A stretch of 64,000 nt of DNA. Origin: UMGS1519 sp050951005. GTDB taxonomy: Bacteria; Actinomycetota; Coriobacteriia; Coriobacteriales; Eggerthellaceae. The stretch spans positions 124,001-188,000 of the forward strand of contig JBMNIP010000002.1 in NCBI GenBank assembly GCA_050951005.1. Direction: 5' to 3'. Position 1 is the first letter of the stretch; every line of letters begins with the position of its first letter. Under the pieces are notes generated by a model. That model had not been told where the DNA came from. It did not search any database and was given only the letters and a program-made list of their open reading frames with translations. Positions 1-8,284 of the stretch are shown here, in pieces. The translations under genes were made by a program, and so were the position numbers.

Positions 1-1329
1 TCGACCGTGACGATGCCGATATACGGAAAACTCGGCGACACCCATGGCCGCAAGAAGCTCTTCCTTCTGGCGATGTCGTTATTTGCCGCAGGGTCGCTGA
101 TCAGCGCCCTGTCCGACAGCATGGGCATGCTCATCCTAGGTCGCGCCATCCAAGGACTGGGCGGCGGCGGGAATATCATCTTGTCGCAGTCGATCGTCGC
201 CGACATCTTCCCGCCGCGGGAACGCGCGAAATACCAGGGCATCATGGGCGCCGGCTTCGGGGCGAGCTCGCTCGTCGGCCCGCTGCTGGGCGGATTCTTG
301 ACCGACTATGTGGATTGGCACTGGTGTTTCTGGATCAACCTGCCGCTGGCGGCACTCACGCTGATCCTATGCGCTTGGCTGTTGCCCAATGACCGTCATC
401 GGCCCCAACACCGCTTCGATGGCCTGGGATGCACCTTCATGGTTGCCTCTACCAGCTGCCTGGTACTGGCAATCAATTGGGGAGGCAACCTCTTTGCCTG
501 GGACTCGCCGATCATCATCGGGCTGTTCGCAGCCTTCATCGTCACGGGAATCCTCTTCGTCTGGGCCGAACACCGGACCGAAAACGCCCTCATCCCCCTG
601 CGCTATTTCCGGAACCGCACCTTCTGCCTGGCAACGCTTGCCGGCCTTATCCTGGCTGTCGGCATGATGGGCGTCGTGAACTACATGCCCACCTACATCC
701 AGATCACCCGCGGCTACAACGCCACGATATCGGCCTACCTCATGGTGCCGATGCTCATCGGGACCATGGCCCTGTCGATGGCCGCCGGCAGCATCGCCAC
801 CAAAACGGGCAAGGTGAAATGGATGCCGGTCACAGGGCTTGCCTGCGCCGCTGCCGGATGCGGCCTGCTTGCCACCTTGACCCCCGACACGCCGACTCTG
901 CTCATGTGCCTGTACCTGCTGCTGCTCGGCGTCGGCATCGGCCTCGCACAGCAGATGCTGGTTCTGATGGTCCAGAACGAATACTCGGTCACAGAGGTGG
1001 GGACCGCCACCGGCTCGAACAACTTCTTCCGCGAAATCGGCGGCACGATCGGGGCCTCTTCGGTGGGCAGCCTGTTCATCAGTAACCTCACGGCGAATCT
1101 GGACAGCTATACTGCAGGTATCGGAGGCACCGCTTCCCTGGGTTTCGATGCGAACTCCATCACCCCCGCGCTTGTACGCTCGTTGACGGATTCGGTGCGG
1201 GAAATCGTCGTCTCCGCATACAACGACGCCCTCACCCCGGTCTTCGCCGGCGTGGCGGCGATACTGGCAATCGGATTCGTGCTGACGATCTTCCTGAAGG
1301 AGAAGCCGCTCGCGACCACCAACAGATAG
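1..1329 (+). CDS. MFS multidrug exporter, DHA2 (EmrB/QacA) family, 5' truncated
   Basis: This is a proton-coupled drug or metabolite exporter in the inner membrane. The frame is already open at base 1, and the first visible residues are the MFS motif A between TM2 and TM3 (GKLGDTHGRKK), so the N-terminal roughly 60-70 residues lie outside the window. Motif C of antiporters is visible near the start (GASSLVGPLLGGFLTD), and many hydrophobic helices follow, consistent with a 14-TM DHA2 carrier. The C-terminus is intact at a TAG. A SGNH hydrolase follows 55 bases downstream and could be co-transcribed. The substrate cannot be read from sequence. Confidence 0.88.
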   Translation, partial: STVTMPIYGKLGDTHGRKKLFLLAMSLFAAGSLISALSDSMGMLILGRAIQGLGGGGNIILSQSIVADIFPPRERAKYQGIMGAGFGASSLVGPLLGGFLTDYVDWHWCFWINLPLAALTLILCAWLLPNDRHRPQHRFDGLGCTFMVASTSCLVLAINWGGNLFAWDSPIIIGLFAAFIVTGILFVWAEHRTENALIPLRYFRNRTFCLATLAGLILAVGMMGVVNYMPTYIQITRGYNATISAYLMVPMLIGTMALSMAAGSIATKTGKVKWMPVTGLACAAAGCGLLATLTPDTPTLLMCLYLLLLGVGIGLAQQMLVLMVQNEYSVTEVGTATGSNNFFREIGGTIGASSVGSLFISNLTANLDSYTAGIGGTASLGFDANSITPALVRSLTDSVREIVVSAYNDALTPVFAGVAAILAIGFVLTIFLKEKPLATTNR

Positions 1330-1384
1330 GAACGGCCCGTCTTCCCAATCGGCGCACGAACTGTGAACGAGCAAGGGGGCTACC

Positions 1385-1963
1385 ATGCGCATCCTGATGC
1401 TGGGTAACAGCTATACCCGCGCGAATAACCTGCCCGAGCAGCTGGGCCGCACACTCGATGCCCAGGTTGTGGCCCATACTCGCGGTGGTGCGCGCCTGGC
1501 CGAGCAATTGAATCCAAACACGAAGATGGGTGCCCGTACGCAGGCCGCCCTTGCACAAGGCGGCTGGGATTTTGTCATCTTGCAGGAGATGAGCAATGGC
1601 CCGGCGACTGCCCCCGAGCGGTATCGGGAAAGCGTTGCAGCCCTCTGCATACAGGTACGGCGGACCGGGGCTATTCCCATCCTCTTCGCCACCTGGGCCT
1701 ATGCACCCGGAGCTGCCCGGCTGGACAAACTGGAAATGGATGCCGAAGAGCTCCACCGCCGCCTGCACGCATCATTCGTCCGAACGGCAGATGAGACCGG
1801 CGCCCTGCTTGCCGATGTTGGCAGCGCCTTTCACGACGACACCGACCCGGATCGACTCTATGCCCCCGACGGAAGCCATCCCAGCCCTGCCGGTACGGCC
1901 CTGGCATGCCGCATCCTGGCTGCAACCGTGCGGCAAGCGGCAGGATTACTTCCATCCGCCTGA
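1385..1963 (+). CDS. SGNH/GDSL-type hydrolase-like protein
   Basis: A 192-residue protein. The N-terminus MRILMLGNSYTRANNL matches the GDS-type block I with the nucleophile Ser at residue 9. Near the C-terminus PDGSHPSPAGTALA supplies the Asp and His of block V (DxxH). These fit the SGNH esterase/lipase fold, a family that removes acyl groups from varied substrates. No signal peptide is present, so it is probably cytoplasmic. The ATG at 1385 follows GAGCAAGGGGG. It sits between an exporter and a redox cluster on the same strand. The substrate is unknown; the fold call is good and a specific function is not supported. Confidence 0.7.
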   Translation: MRILMLGNSYTRANNLPEQLGRTLDAQVVAHTRGGARLAEQLNPNTKMGARTQAALAQGGWDFVILQEMSNGPATAPERYRESVAALCIQVRRTGAIPILFATWAYAPGAARLDKLEMDAEELHRRLHASFVRTADETGALLADVGSAFHDDTDPDRLYAPDGSHPSPAGTALACRILAATVRQAAGLLPSA

Positions 1964-2127
1964 TGCCTTCAGCCCTGCTATTCCCTTTGTGCATAGCACC
2001 TTACGAAGACCCCATACTCCGAATCCCCCGAAACATGCAAGAATGAGTACGGAACGATAGTACGAGAACCCAACGCACAATGCCGGGGGTCTTCAACGCC
2101 ACCGAGCAACGCCGAAAGGAAGAAACC

Positions 2128-2976
2128 ATGCAATACATCACGATGAACAATGGCCTTGAGATTCCCCAGCTGGGCTTCGGTGTCTTCATGATGTCGAGCG
2201 CACAGGTACGCGAGGCCCTGCCCCGCGCAATCGAGCTCGGCTATCGGCACATCGATACCGCCAATGCGTATTTCAACGAAGTCGCCGTCGGAGAAGCGGT
2301 GAAAGCCAGCGGCATCGACCGTGGGGAATTTTTCATCACGACCAAGCTCTTCCCGCAGGATTATGGCAAGGATGACTGTATGCGGGCAATCGACGATTCG
2401 CTGCGCCGTCTGGGTACGGACTATGTGGACCTGTTGCTGCTTCATCAGCCCTATGGAGCCTACACCGAAGCCTGGGGCGTGCTCGAAGAAGCCCAGCGGG
2501 CAGGCAAGGTCCGCAGCATCGGCCTGTCGAACTTCAACCGGGCGAAGTTCCAGCAGGTGCTCGATAGCGCCGAGGTCACGCCCCAGGTGCTGCAGGTGGA
2601 AATCAACCCGCACTGCAACCAGCATGCCATGAAGGAATGGCTTGCTCCCAAGGGCGTCGCATTCGAGGGATGGTATCCCCTCGGCCATGGCGATAAAGCG
2701 CTTTTCGAGCTGCCGGAGATCGCCGATGCTGCCGCTGCCCATAACAAGAGCGCCGGACAGGTCATCCTGCGCTGGCACATGCAGGAGGGAAACATCGTCT
2801 TCCCGAAGGCATCGAGTGCAGAGCATATGAGGGACAATATGGATATCTTCGACTTCGAGCTGACCGATGAGGAAATGGCGCGGATCAACGGCGTTTCCCA
2901 GCAGCCCTATTACACGGTTCCGGAACAGGCTCCGGCCTTCGTGCTCGATAAACAGGACTTCGACAAGCAGCAGTAA
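2128..2976 (+). CDS. Aldo/keto reductase
   Basis: A 282-residue cytosolic NAD(P)H-dependent carbonyl reductase. The open frame starts further upstream, but the ATG at 2128 is preceded by AAAGGAAG and begins with the typical MQYITMNNGLEIPQLGFGV. The AKR tetrad is visible: Asp and Tyr in HIDTANAY, Lys in FITTKLF, and His in DLLLLHQPYG. The signature IGLSNFN and the C-terminal cofactor segment (VFPKASSAEHMRDN) are present. It is followed 28 bases later by a flavodoxin, and then by a CMD-cupin protein, so the three probably form one operon for reductive detoxification. The substrate is not identifiable. Confidence 0.9.
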   Translation: MQYITMNNGLEIPQLGFGVFMMSSAQVREALPRAIELGYRHIDTANAYFNEVAVGEAVKASGIDRGEFFITTKLFPQDYGKDDCMRAIDDSLRRLGTDYVDLLLLHQPYGAYTEAWGVLEEAQRAGKVRSIGLSNFNRAKFQQVLDSAEVTPQVLQVEINPHCNQHAMKEWLAPKGVAFEGWYPLGHGDKALFELPEIADAAAAHNKSAGQVILRWHMQEGNIVFPKASSAEHMRDNMDIFDFELTDEEMARINGVSQQPYYTVPEQAPAFVLDKQDFDKQQ

Positions 2977-3004
2977 GCCGCAGATCGGAAGAAAGGAAAC
3001 GGCC

Positions 3005-3517
3005 ATGTCCGCACTCGTCATCTTCTATTCCCGAAAAGGGGAGAATTACTGCAACGGGAATATCGTCAAGCTCGAAAAGGGCAATACCGAAGTCATCGCC
3101 GATTACATCGTGGAGGCAACCGGTGCCGACAAGTTCGAGATCGAGACGGTGAAATCCTATCCGACCGACTATCTGGCCTGCACCGAGGAAGCCAAGCAGG
3201 AGCTCTCCGAGCAGGCGCGTCCAGAAGTGAAGAGATTCGACGCGGATCTGGCCGCCTATGATACGATTTTCGTCGGATATCCCAATTGGTGGGGCACTTG
3301 CCCGATGTGCGTTTTCACCTACCTGGAGCATTTCGACCTCACCGGCAAGCGCATCGTGCCCTTCTGCACAAACGAGGGCAGCGGCATGGGCTCCTCTGAG
3401 CGCGACCTGGTCCGCATATGCAAAGGCGCAACTGTCGAACGCGGTTTGGCCGTGTTCGGATCGGAAGTCGCCCAAGCTAGGGAGAGAACGACAACCTGGG
3501 CAAGGCAGTTCGTCTAG
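3005..3517 (+). CDS. Flavodoxin family protein
   Basis: A 170-residue FMN-binding electron carrier. The start at 3005 follows AGAAAGGAAAC and gives MSALVIFYSRKGENY, in which the beta1-loop that holds the FMN phosphate is recognisable but atypical (SRKGEN). The flavin-stacking loop YPNWWGTCPM and the C-terminal segment NEGSGMGSSERDL match the flavodoxin_4-like group. It lies between an aldo/keto reductase and a CMD-cupin protein on the same strand with short gaps, suggesting a shared redox role. It is not a classical flavodoxin of nitrogen fixation, and the electron partner is unknown. Confidence 0.88.
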   Translation: MSALVIFYSRKGENYCNGNIVKLEKGNTEVIADYIVEATGADKFEIETVKSYPTDYLACTEEAKQELSEQARPEVKRFDADLAAYDTIFVGYPNWWGTCPMCVFTYLEHFDLTGKRIVPFCTNEGSGMGSSERDLVRICKGATVERGLAVFGSEVAQARERTTTWARQFV

Positions 3518-3564
3518 CCTTTCGCCAATCCACCAATACCGACTATCGAAAAGGAGCACTCCCT

Positions 3565-4326
3565 ATGAAACAGACAGCAGGACGTGAACAACTGGGGACA
3601 ATCGCCCCCCTCTTCGCCCAACTCAACGACGACATGCTCTTCGGGCAGGTATGGGAGCAGCAAGCGCTTACCGTCAAACAGAAATGCCTGGTGACCGTCG
3701 TAACCCTGATGGCATCGGGCATCACGGACTCCTCGCTTGGCTTCCATCTGCAGAACGCCAAGAACAACGGCGTCACCAGGGAGGAGATTGCGGCGGTTAT
3801 CACCCACGCCGCGCTCTACTGCGGTTGGCCCAAGGGATGGGCTGTGTTCCGGCAGGCAAAGGAGATCTGGGCAGACGACGAGCCCGCACCGGGAGAAGGG
3901 GAACTCGGCCGTGCTGCCTACCAGAGCACGCTCTTCTTCCCCATCGGCGATCCGAACGACGCCTTCGCACAGTACTTCACCGGCCAAAGCTACCTTGCGC
4001 CCGTCTCCACCTCGCAGGTACCTATCTTCAACGTGACGTTCGAACCCGGCTGCCGGAATTTCTGGCACATCCACCACGCGAAGGACGGTGGCGGACAGCT
4101 TCTGATCTGCGTCGGCGGGCGCGGGTATTACCAGGAGCAGGGCAAACCGGCCACGGAGATGCACCCGGGCGACGTCGTGCATATTCCGGCCGAGGCGAAA
4201 CACTGGCACGGCGCCGCAAGCGATTCCTGGTTCAGCCACCTGGCAATCGACGTGCCCGGCGCCGACACCTCGAACGAGTGGTGCGAACCGGTCACCGACG
4301 AGGAATACCGCGCCGCACAGGAATAG
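3565..4326 (+). CDS. Carboxymuconolactone decarboxylase-like / cupin fusion protein
   Basis: A 253-residue two-domain protein. Residues about 25-110 form a CMD/AhpD-like helical domain (TVVTLMASGITDSSLGFHLQ, then ITHAALYCGWP), but no CxxC pair is visible, so peroxidase activity like that of AhpD is unlikely. Residues about 150-235 form a cupin with metal-ligand histidines (WHIHH, and AKHWHGA). GGAGCACTCCCT precedes the ATG. Fusions of this kind are commonly found with flavodoxin and aldo/keto reductase genes, as here. The role is probably handling a reactive or aromatic compound; the reaction is unknown. Confidence 0.85.
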   Translation: MKQTAGREQLGTIAPLFAQLNDDMLFGQVWEQQALTVKQKCLVTVVTLMASGITDSSLGFHLQNAKNNGVTREEIAAVITHAALYCGWPKGWAVFRQAKEIWADDEPAPGEGELGRAAYQSTLFFPIGDPNDAFAQYFTGQSYLAPVSTSQVPIFNVTFEPGCRNFWHIHHAKDGGGQLLICVGGRGYYQEQGKPATEMHPGDVVHIPAEAKHWHGAASDSWFSHLAIDVPGADTSNEWCEPVTDEEYRAAQE

Positions 4327-4420
4327 CGGCAAGGATAGCCACACCGCATCTCGGCAGCACCCTGCACGCCTTCCGTGGCGGGCAGGGTGCTGTTCCTTCT
4401 CGAGCGCGCCCGTCAGATCC

Positions 4421-5098
4421 TCACGCCTGTTCCACCGGATGGCCGGATGCCGCCTCGAAGTGGTAGCGGACGATACCGGCATCGATTTTCGCGTTGATGG
4501 CACGCCCGGCTTTGAGTGTGACGGCATCGCCCGTCAGCACGAAGCAGAATTTCTGCTGGTTCATGCTGGTCGGGGCAAGCATAGCCGCTTCCATACCGCG
4601 GTGGAACCATTCCGGCGCCACGCCCGAAACCTGCGAGAGCTGGGATTCGGGCTTCGATTTGCGCCAAGCCCCCTGCGTCTTGCCGTATCCCAACGCGATG
4701 ACGATGACCTGCTTCTCACCACATTCGGCAACTGCCTTGGTCTTTCCATGGGTAAGCGCTACCCAACAGGTGTTCAGCCCCAGGCTCTGCGCATAAAGCA
4801 CCAGCTGTTCGCCCGCATATCCGACCGTCTCCTCCAGCTCCGGCCGCTTCGGCCCGATCATGGCGATATAGTTCGCGCATCCCTCGAACTTGCTGTATCG
4901 GGCAATGCCGGTGGCAAAGCACTCCGGCTCATCGAAGCAGATCTGGATATGCAGCCCATACTGTTCGTTGAGCATCGCTGCCTTCTCGCTCAACAGACGG
5001 CGTTTCCCCTCTTCAATGGGCGTATCAAGATACTGCCGTACGCTGTGCCGTTCTCGGATCAGCTCCATGATGTCCTGCTCGGTCGTTTGCCCGTTCAC
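4421..5098 (-). CDS. Nitroreductase family protein
   Basis: A 225-residue FMN-dependent oxidoreductase. The open frame reaches further upstream, but GAGGAGG lies just before a GTG at 5098, giving MNGQTTEQDIMELIRERHSVR, where RHSVR is the usual FMN-phosphate-binding start of the family. The central ETVGYAGEQLVLYAQSLGLN and the later EAAMLAPTSMNQQ are typical of the group of about 230 residues that often annotates as 'nitroreductase' in anaerobes. It converges with the CMD-cupin gene. It may reduce nitro compounds or quinones using NAD(P)H; the substrate is unknown. Confidence 0.85.
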   Translation of the reverse strand: MNGQTTEQDIMELIRERHSVRQYLDTPIEEGKRRLLSEKAAMLNEQYGLHIQICFDEPECFATGIARYSKFEGCANYIAMIGPKRPELEETVGYAGEQLVLYAQSLGLNTCWVALTHGKTKAVAECGEKQVIVIALGYGKTQGAWRKSKPESQLSQVSGVAPEWFHRGMEAAMLAPTSMNQQKFCFVLTGDAVTLKAGRAINAKIDAGIVRYHFEAASGHPVEQA

Positions 5099-5344
5099 GA
5101 CTCCTCCTCTTGGATCAGACGTTTGAACTGAAATTACCAAACAAGTGGACGGCGCGGAACATCGGGAGAGAATTTTGACACGAATCGGACAGGCGACGTG
5201 CCTGCCGATGCCGACCCCAGGAGAACCTGCGGATTATGCCCGTTCGAGCGCTGGCATCACCGCAGGTAGATTATCCTGAAAAATGCGTAATGACCCTGAT
5301 GGCGCAATCCGGGGCGCAGCGGATCGGAAGGAGGATGCCGACAT

Positions 5345-5854
5345 ATGCCGAAGAGCGACTACGGCAAGTGGTATGCCCGCATCAGCGCGCCCTGGCGCCT
5401 TCACCCCGGAGCAGTCCGCTTGCTGAATATCCTGGATAAGGGCCTGGTCTATGCGATTGCCGTCTGCTATATCGCCTGCCTGGCCTGGCTTGCCGCTTCC
5501 GGCGATAACCGGTTTATCCTGACGCTTGCGGTGCCTGCAATCGAATTCGTGCTCTGCACCGCGCTCCGCGCCGGCATGAACCGCCCACGGCCATACGAGC
5601 AGTTCTCCATCGACCCCTTGATCCGCAAGGACACACAAGGCAAGTCATTTCCCAGCCGCCACATCTCGAGTGCCGTCATCATCGCCTGCGCGCTGTTCTG
5701 GCTGCAACCAGTAGCCGGAATCGTCGCGTTCGCCGCCTCCGCCATCGTCTGCTACTGCCGGATCGTGGGCGGTGTCCATTTTCCGCGCGACGTTGCCGGC
5801 GCAGTCGCGTTGGCGCTTGCGTGCGGATTGGTGGGCTTCGTGCTGATTCCCTGA
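5345..5854 (+). CDS. PAP2-superfamily phosphatase
   Basis: A 169-residue integral membrane phosphatase of the PAP2 type, which removes phosphate from lipids such as phosphatidate or undecaprenyl diphosphate. Motif 1 is seen in RAGMNRPRPYEQF, motif 2 as PSRHISS (Arg replaces the usual Gly of PSGH) and motif 3 in CRIVGGVHFPRDVAGA, with the catalytic histidines kept. Four to five hydrophobic segments surround them. GGAAGGAGG lies 11 bases before this ATG; an earlier ATG at 5335 is in another frame and gives no family match. It stands alone, convergent with the asparaginase gene. Confidence 0.85.
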   Translation: MPKSDYGKWYARISAPWRLHPGAVRLLNILDKGLVYAIAVCYIACLAWLAASGDNRFILTLAVPAIEFVLCTALRAGMNRPRPYEQFSIDPLIRKDTQGKSFPSRHISSAVIIACALFWLQPVAGIVAFAASAIVCYCRIVGGVHFPRDVAGAVALALACGLVGFVLIP

Positions 5855-5881
5855 TCGCAGCTCGAAGCGCGGCGTCTATCG

Positions 5882-6883
5882 TCAGTGCGTTTCGGTTACC
5901 TCTCCGGCAATCGAACGAGGCATCCAAGCCGCCACCCCTGCCGCATCGAGACCCTGCGATAGCAGGAATACCAACTTGGCATAAGCGGCTTCGAAGGTCA
6001 TATCCCCCGCGCCGACCGCACCGGCCCGGGCAAGCCCTGCTCCTGCACGATACCGTCCAAGCGCCACAGAAGCCTGCAGGCACTGCGAAGTCACCACAAC
6101 GGGAACGCCTTCTTCTCGGCATGCGGTAAGCAGCCGATCAAGCTCTGGTTCACCTGCGGGAACATTGCCCATGCCATACGCCCGTAAGACGACCCCATCG
6201 GGAAGCGGGGTCAGCACGGAACGCATCCGCTCCCCTGCAATCCCCGGTACCAAATCGAGCACTGCGATATCGGGACAGGTGAACGGCTCGGGATCGGGCC
6301 ACCCACCGCCACGCGGCATCGGGGAATCCGCCTCTCGGGACCCGTCAACCTTGCCGATCGGGGGGACCGAGGGGGAATCGAACGCCTCGCGTGCCCATGA
6401 CGACACCTTCGATACACGGTTGCCGCAAAGCAGGCGCCCGCCGAAAACGACATACACTCCAGGCCGGCTCACAGTGCGGGCCACGGCAAGGGCATCGGCC
6501 AGATTGCGGGGCGCATCGGAATCGGCAGCACCCAGCGGAAGCTGCGATCCGGTCAGGATAACCGGTTGCGGAAGCACGGTCAGCGCAAAGCTGAGTGCCG
6601 CTGCCGTGTATGCCATGGTATCGGTGCCATGAAGCACCACGAACGCATCTGCACGGGCGGCAAAGCGATGGATGTCGTCGATAATCGTCTGCCAACTTGC
6701 CGGAGTCGCGCTCGCAGAATCGATTAGGGGATGGAGCGCCGAGACCGTCAGCCCGTCGTCGTTTCCCTCCGCTCTTGCAAGATGCCGCAATCGGACCGCC
6801 AGATCAGTTCCCGGCTCGAGACCGCACGGTCCCTCGACCATACCGATAGTCCCTCCCGTATACGTTACATGGATACGAGCCAT
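5882..6883 (-). CDS. L-asparaginase, type I-like
   Basis: A 333-residue cytoplasmic enzyme hydrolysing asparagine to aspartate and ammonia. GGGAGGAG lies before the ATG at 6883, which gives MARIHVTYTGGTIGM, with the first active-site threonine in TGGTIGM. The second signature VVLHGTDTMAYTAAALSF carries the Thr-Asp pair near residue 90. No signal peptide is present, which favours type I over periplasmic type II. A further Gly/Ala-rich C-terminal domain closes the family fold. The open frame extends 21 codons upstream but lacks family similarity there. It is probably monocistronic. Confidence 0.9.
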   Translation of the reverse strand: MARIHVTYTGGTIGMVEGPCGLEPGTDLAVRLRHLARAEGNDDGLTVSALHPLIDSASATPASWQTIIDDIHRFAARADAFVVLHGTDTMAYTAAALSFALTVLPQPVILTGSQLPLGAADSDAPRNLADALAVARTVSRPGVYVVFGGRLLCGNRVSKVSSWAREAFDSPSVPPIGKVDGSREADSPMPRGGGWPDPEPFTCPDIAVLDLVPGIAGERMRSVLTPLPDGVVLRAYGMGNVPAGEPELDRLLTACREEGVPVVVTSQCLQASVALGRYRAGAGLARAGAVGAGDMTFEAAYAKLVFLLSQGLDAAGVAAWMPRSIAGEVTETH

Positions 6884-7166
6884 GGGCGATCTCCTCCCGC
6901 GTCTGTTCATGTACCGGAGAGCCCATCGGTCCCTCCGGCCCGGCAACTTGCATCCGCTGCCGCCTTGCAGCCATTATGCCCCACTCGGAACACGATAGCG
7001 TCTGAAACGTCATCAGCCGTCGAACCGCCTCCATGGACCTTTCCTATCCGGACGCACCGGCATCACAGGAGAACATGCTATGGTGGACAGCAACGCATTT
7101 CGGACGGAGCGGAAAAAACCGCCCCCCTTCCGCGCCTGACGCTGCAACTTCGAGGAGGAGCCTTCC

Positions 7167-8186
7167 ATGGATTGGCAGGAAACGATGAAAAACGCCCGCG
7201 GACAGATGGGGGCCTGCAAGGTATGCCCCGTCTGCGACGGCCGCGGGTGCCGCAACACCATTCCCGGCCCCGGCGCGAAAGGCCGCGGCGACGTCGCCAT
7301 CCGCAACTACGCAAAATGGCAGGAAATCCGCGTGAACATGGATACGCTCCACGCCAATGTTCCCGTCGACACCTCGATCGAGCTCTTCGGAAAGCGCCTG
7401 CGCCTTCCCGTGATGGCGGGACCGGTCGGCGCGGTGCAGCTCCATTATGCAGACAAGTACACCGACGAGGACTACAACCGCATCCTCGTCCCCGCGTGCA
7501 ACGAAGCGGGAATCGCGGCATTCGTCGGTGACGGCACCAATCCGCGCGTCCTGGAAGCCGGCACCGCATCCATCAAGGCGGCAGGGGGTGTGGGCATCCC
7601 CACGGTGAAACCCTGGGACCTGGACACCATCCGCGAGAAGCTCTCCCTTGTAGCCGACAGCGGCGCCTTCGCCTGCGCGATGGATATCGACGCTGCCGGC
7701 CTCCCCTTCCTGCAGGGCCTTACGCCGCCCGCCGGGAGCAAATCGGTACAGGAGCTCGCAGCGGTGGTCGATGCCTGCCCCGTCCCGTTTATCGTCAAGG
7801 GCATCATGACCTCGGCAGCGGCCGTGAAAGCCAAGCAAGCGGGCGCAGCGGCCATCGTGGTCTCCAACCATGGCGGACGCGTGTTGGACGGCTGCCCGGC
7901 AACGGCCGAAGTGCTGCCTGCAATCGTCGATGCCGTCGGCGGTGACATGGGGGTCCTTGTCGACGGGGGCATCCGCAGCGGCCTTGACGTATTCAAAGCA
8001 CTTGCGCTCGGCGCGGACGCAGTGCTCGTCGCCCGCCCGTTCGTCACTGCCGTCTACGGGGCAGCCGAAGAAGGAGTTGCCGCGCTCATAGATAAATTCG
8101 AGGCAGAGCTCATCGATACCATGCGCATGTGCGGCGCAGCGACGATTGCCGACATCACCCGGGAAATGGTGCGCCTGCTTCCCTAA
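7167..8186 (+). CDS. FMN-dependent alpha-hydroxy-acid oxidising protein
   Basis: A 339-residue TIM-barrel flavoenzyme of the lactate/glycolate oxidase family. The catalytic His lies in SNHGGR (His235), and the FMN-phosphate loop is VLVDGGIRSG, followed by ARPFVTAVYG. The N-terminus carries four cysteines (17, 20, 23 and 28) in ACKVCPVCDGRGC, a feature I recall from the anaerobe subfamily rather than from classical LctO. GGAGGAG precedes the ATG. In an anaerobe it would more likely pass electrons to a carrier than to oxygen; that is an inference. A GlcD-type oxidase at 49848-51266 could act on related substrates. Confidence 0.88.
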   Translation: MDWQETMKNARGQMGACKVCPVCDGRGCRNTIPGPGAKGRGDVAIRNYAKWQEIRVNMDTLHANVPVDTSIELFGKRLRLPVMAGPVGAVQLHYADKYTDEDYNRILVPACNEAGIAAFVGDGTNPRVLEAGTASIKAAGGVGIPTVKPWDLDTIREKLSLVADSGAFACAMDIDAAGLPFLQGLTPPAGSKSVQELAAVVDACPVPFIVKGIMTSAAAVKAKQAGAAAIVVSNHGGRVLDGCPATAEVLPAIVDAVGGDMGVLVDGGIRSGLDVFKALALGADAVLVARPFVTAVYGAAEEGVAALIDKFEAELIDTMRMCGAATIADITREMVRLLP

Positions 8187-8284
8187 TCGGCCCCTGCACG
8201 AAATGAAAGCCGCACGCGTCCCCACGCGCGTGGGCAGGCACGCTAGAATAGACGAAACACCACCCGCTATTCATTGGAGGTCCC

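Noticed and set aside
367..1392. A 341-codon minus-strand open frame
   Set aside because: Antisense to the MFS exporter in GC-rich DNA; the product is rich in Gly, Arg and His with no family features.
7044..8225. A 393-codon open frame on the minus strand
   Set aside because: It is a shadow of the hydroxy-acid oxidase gene; the opposite strand has all family motifs and a good ribosome site.
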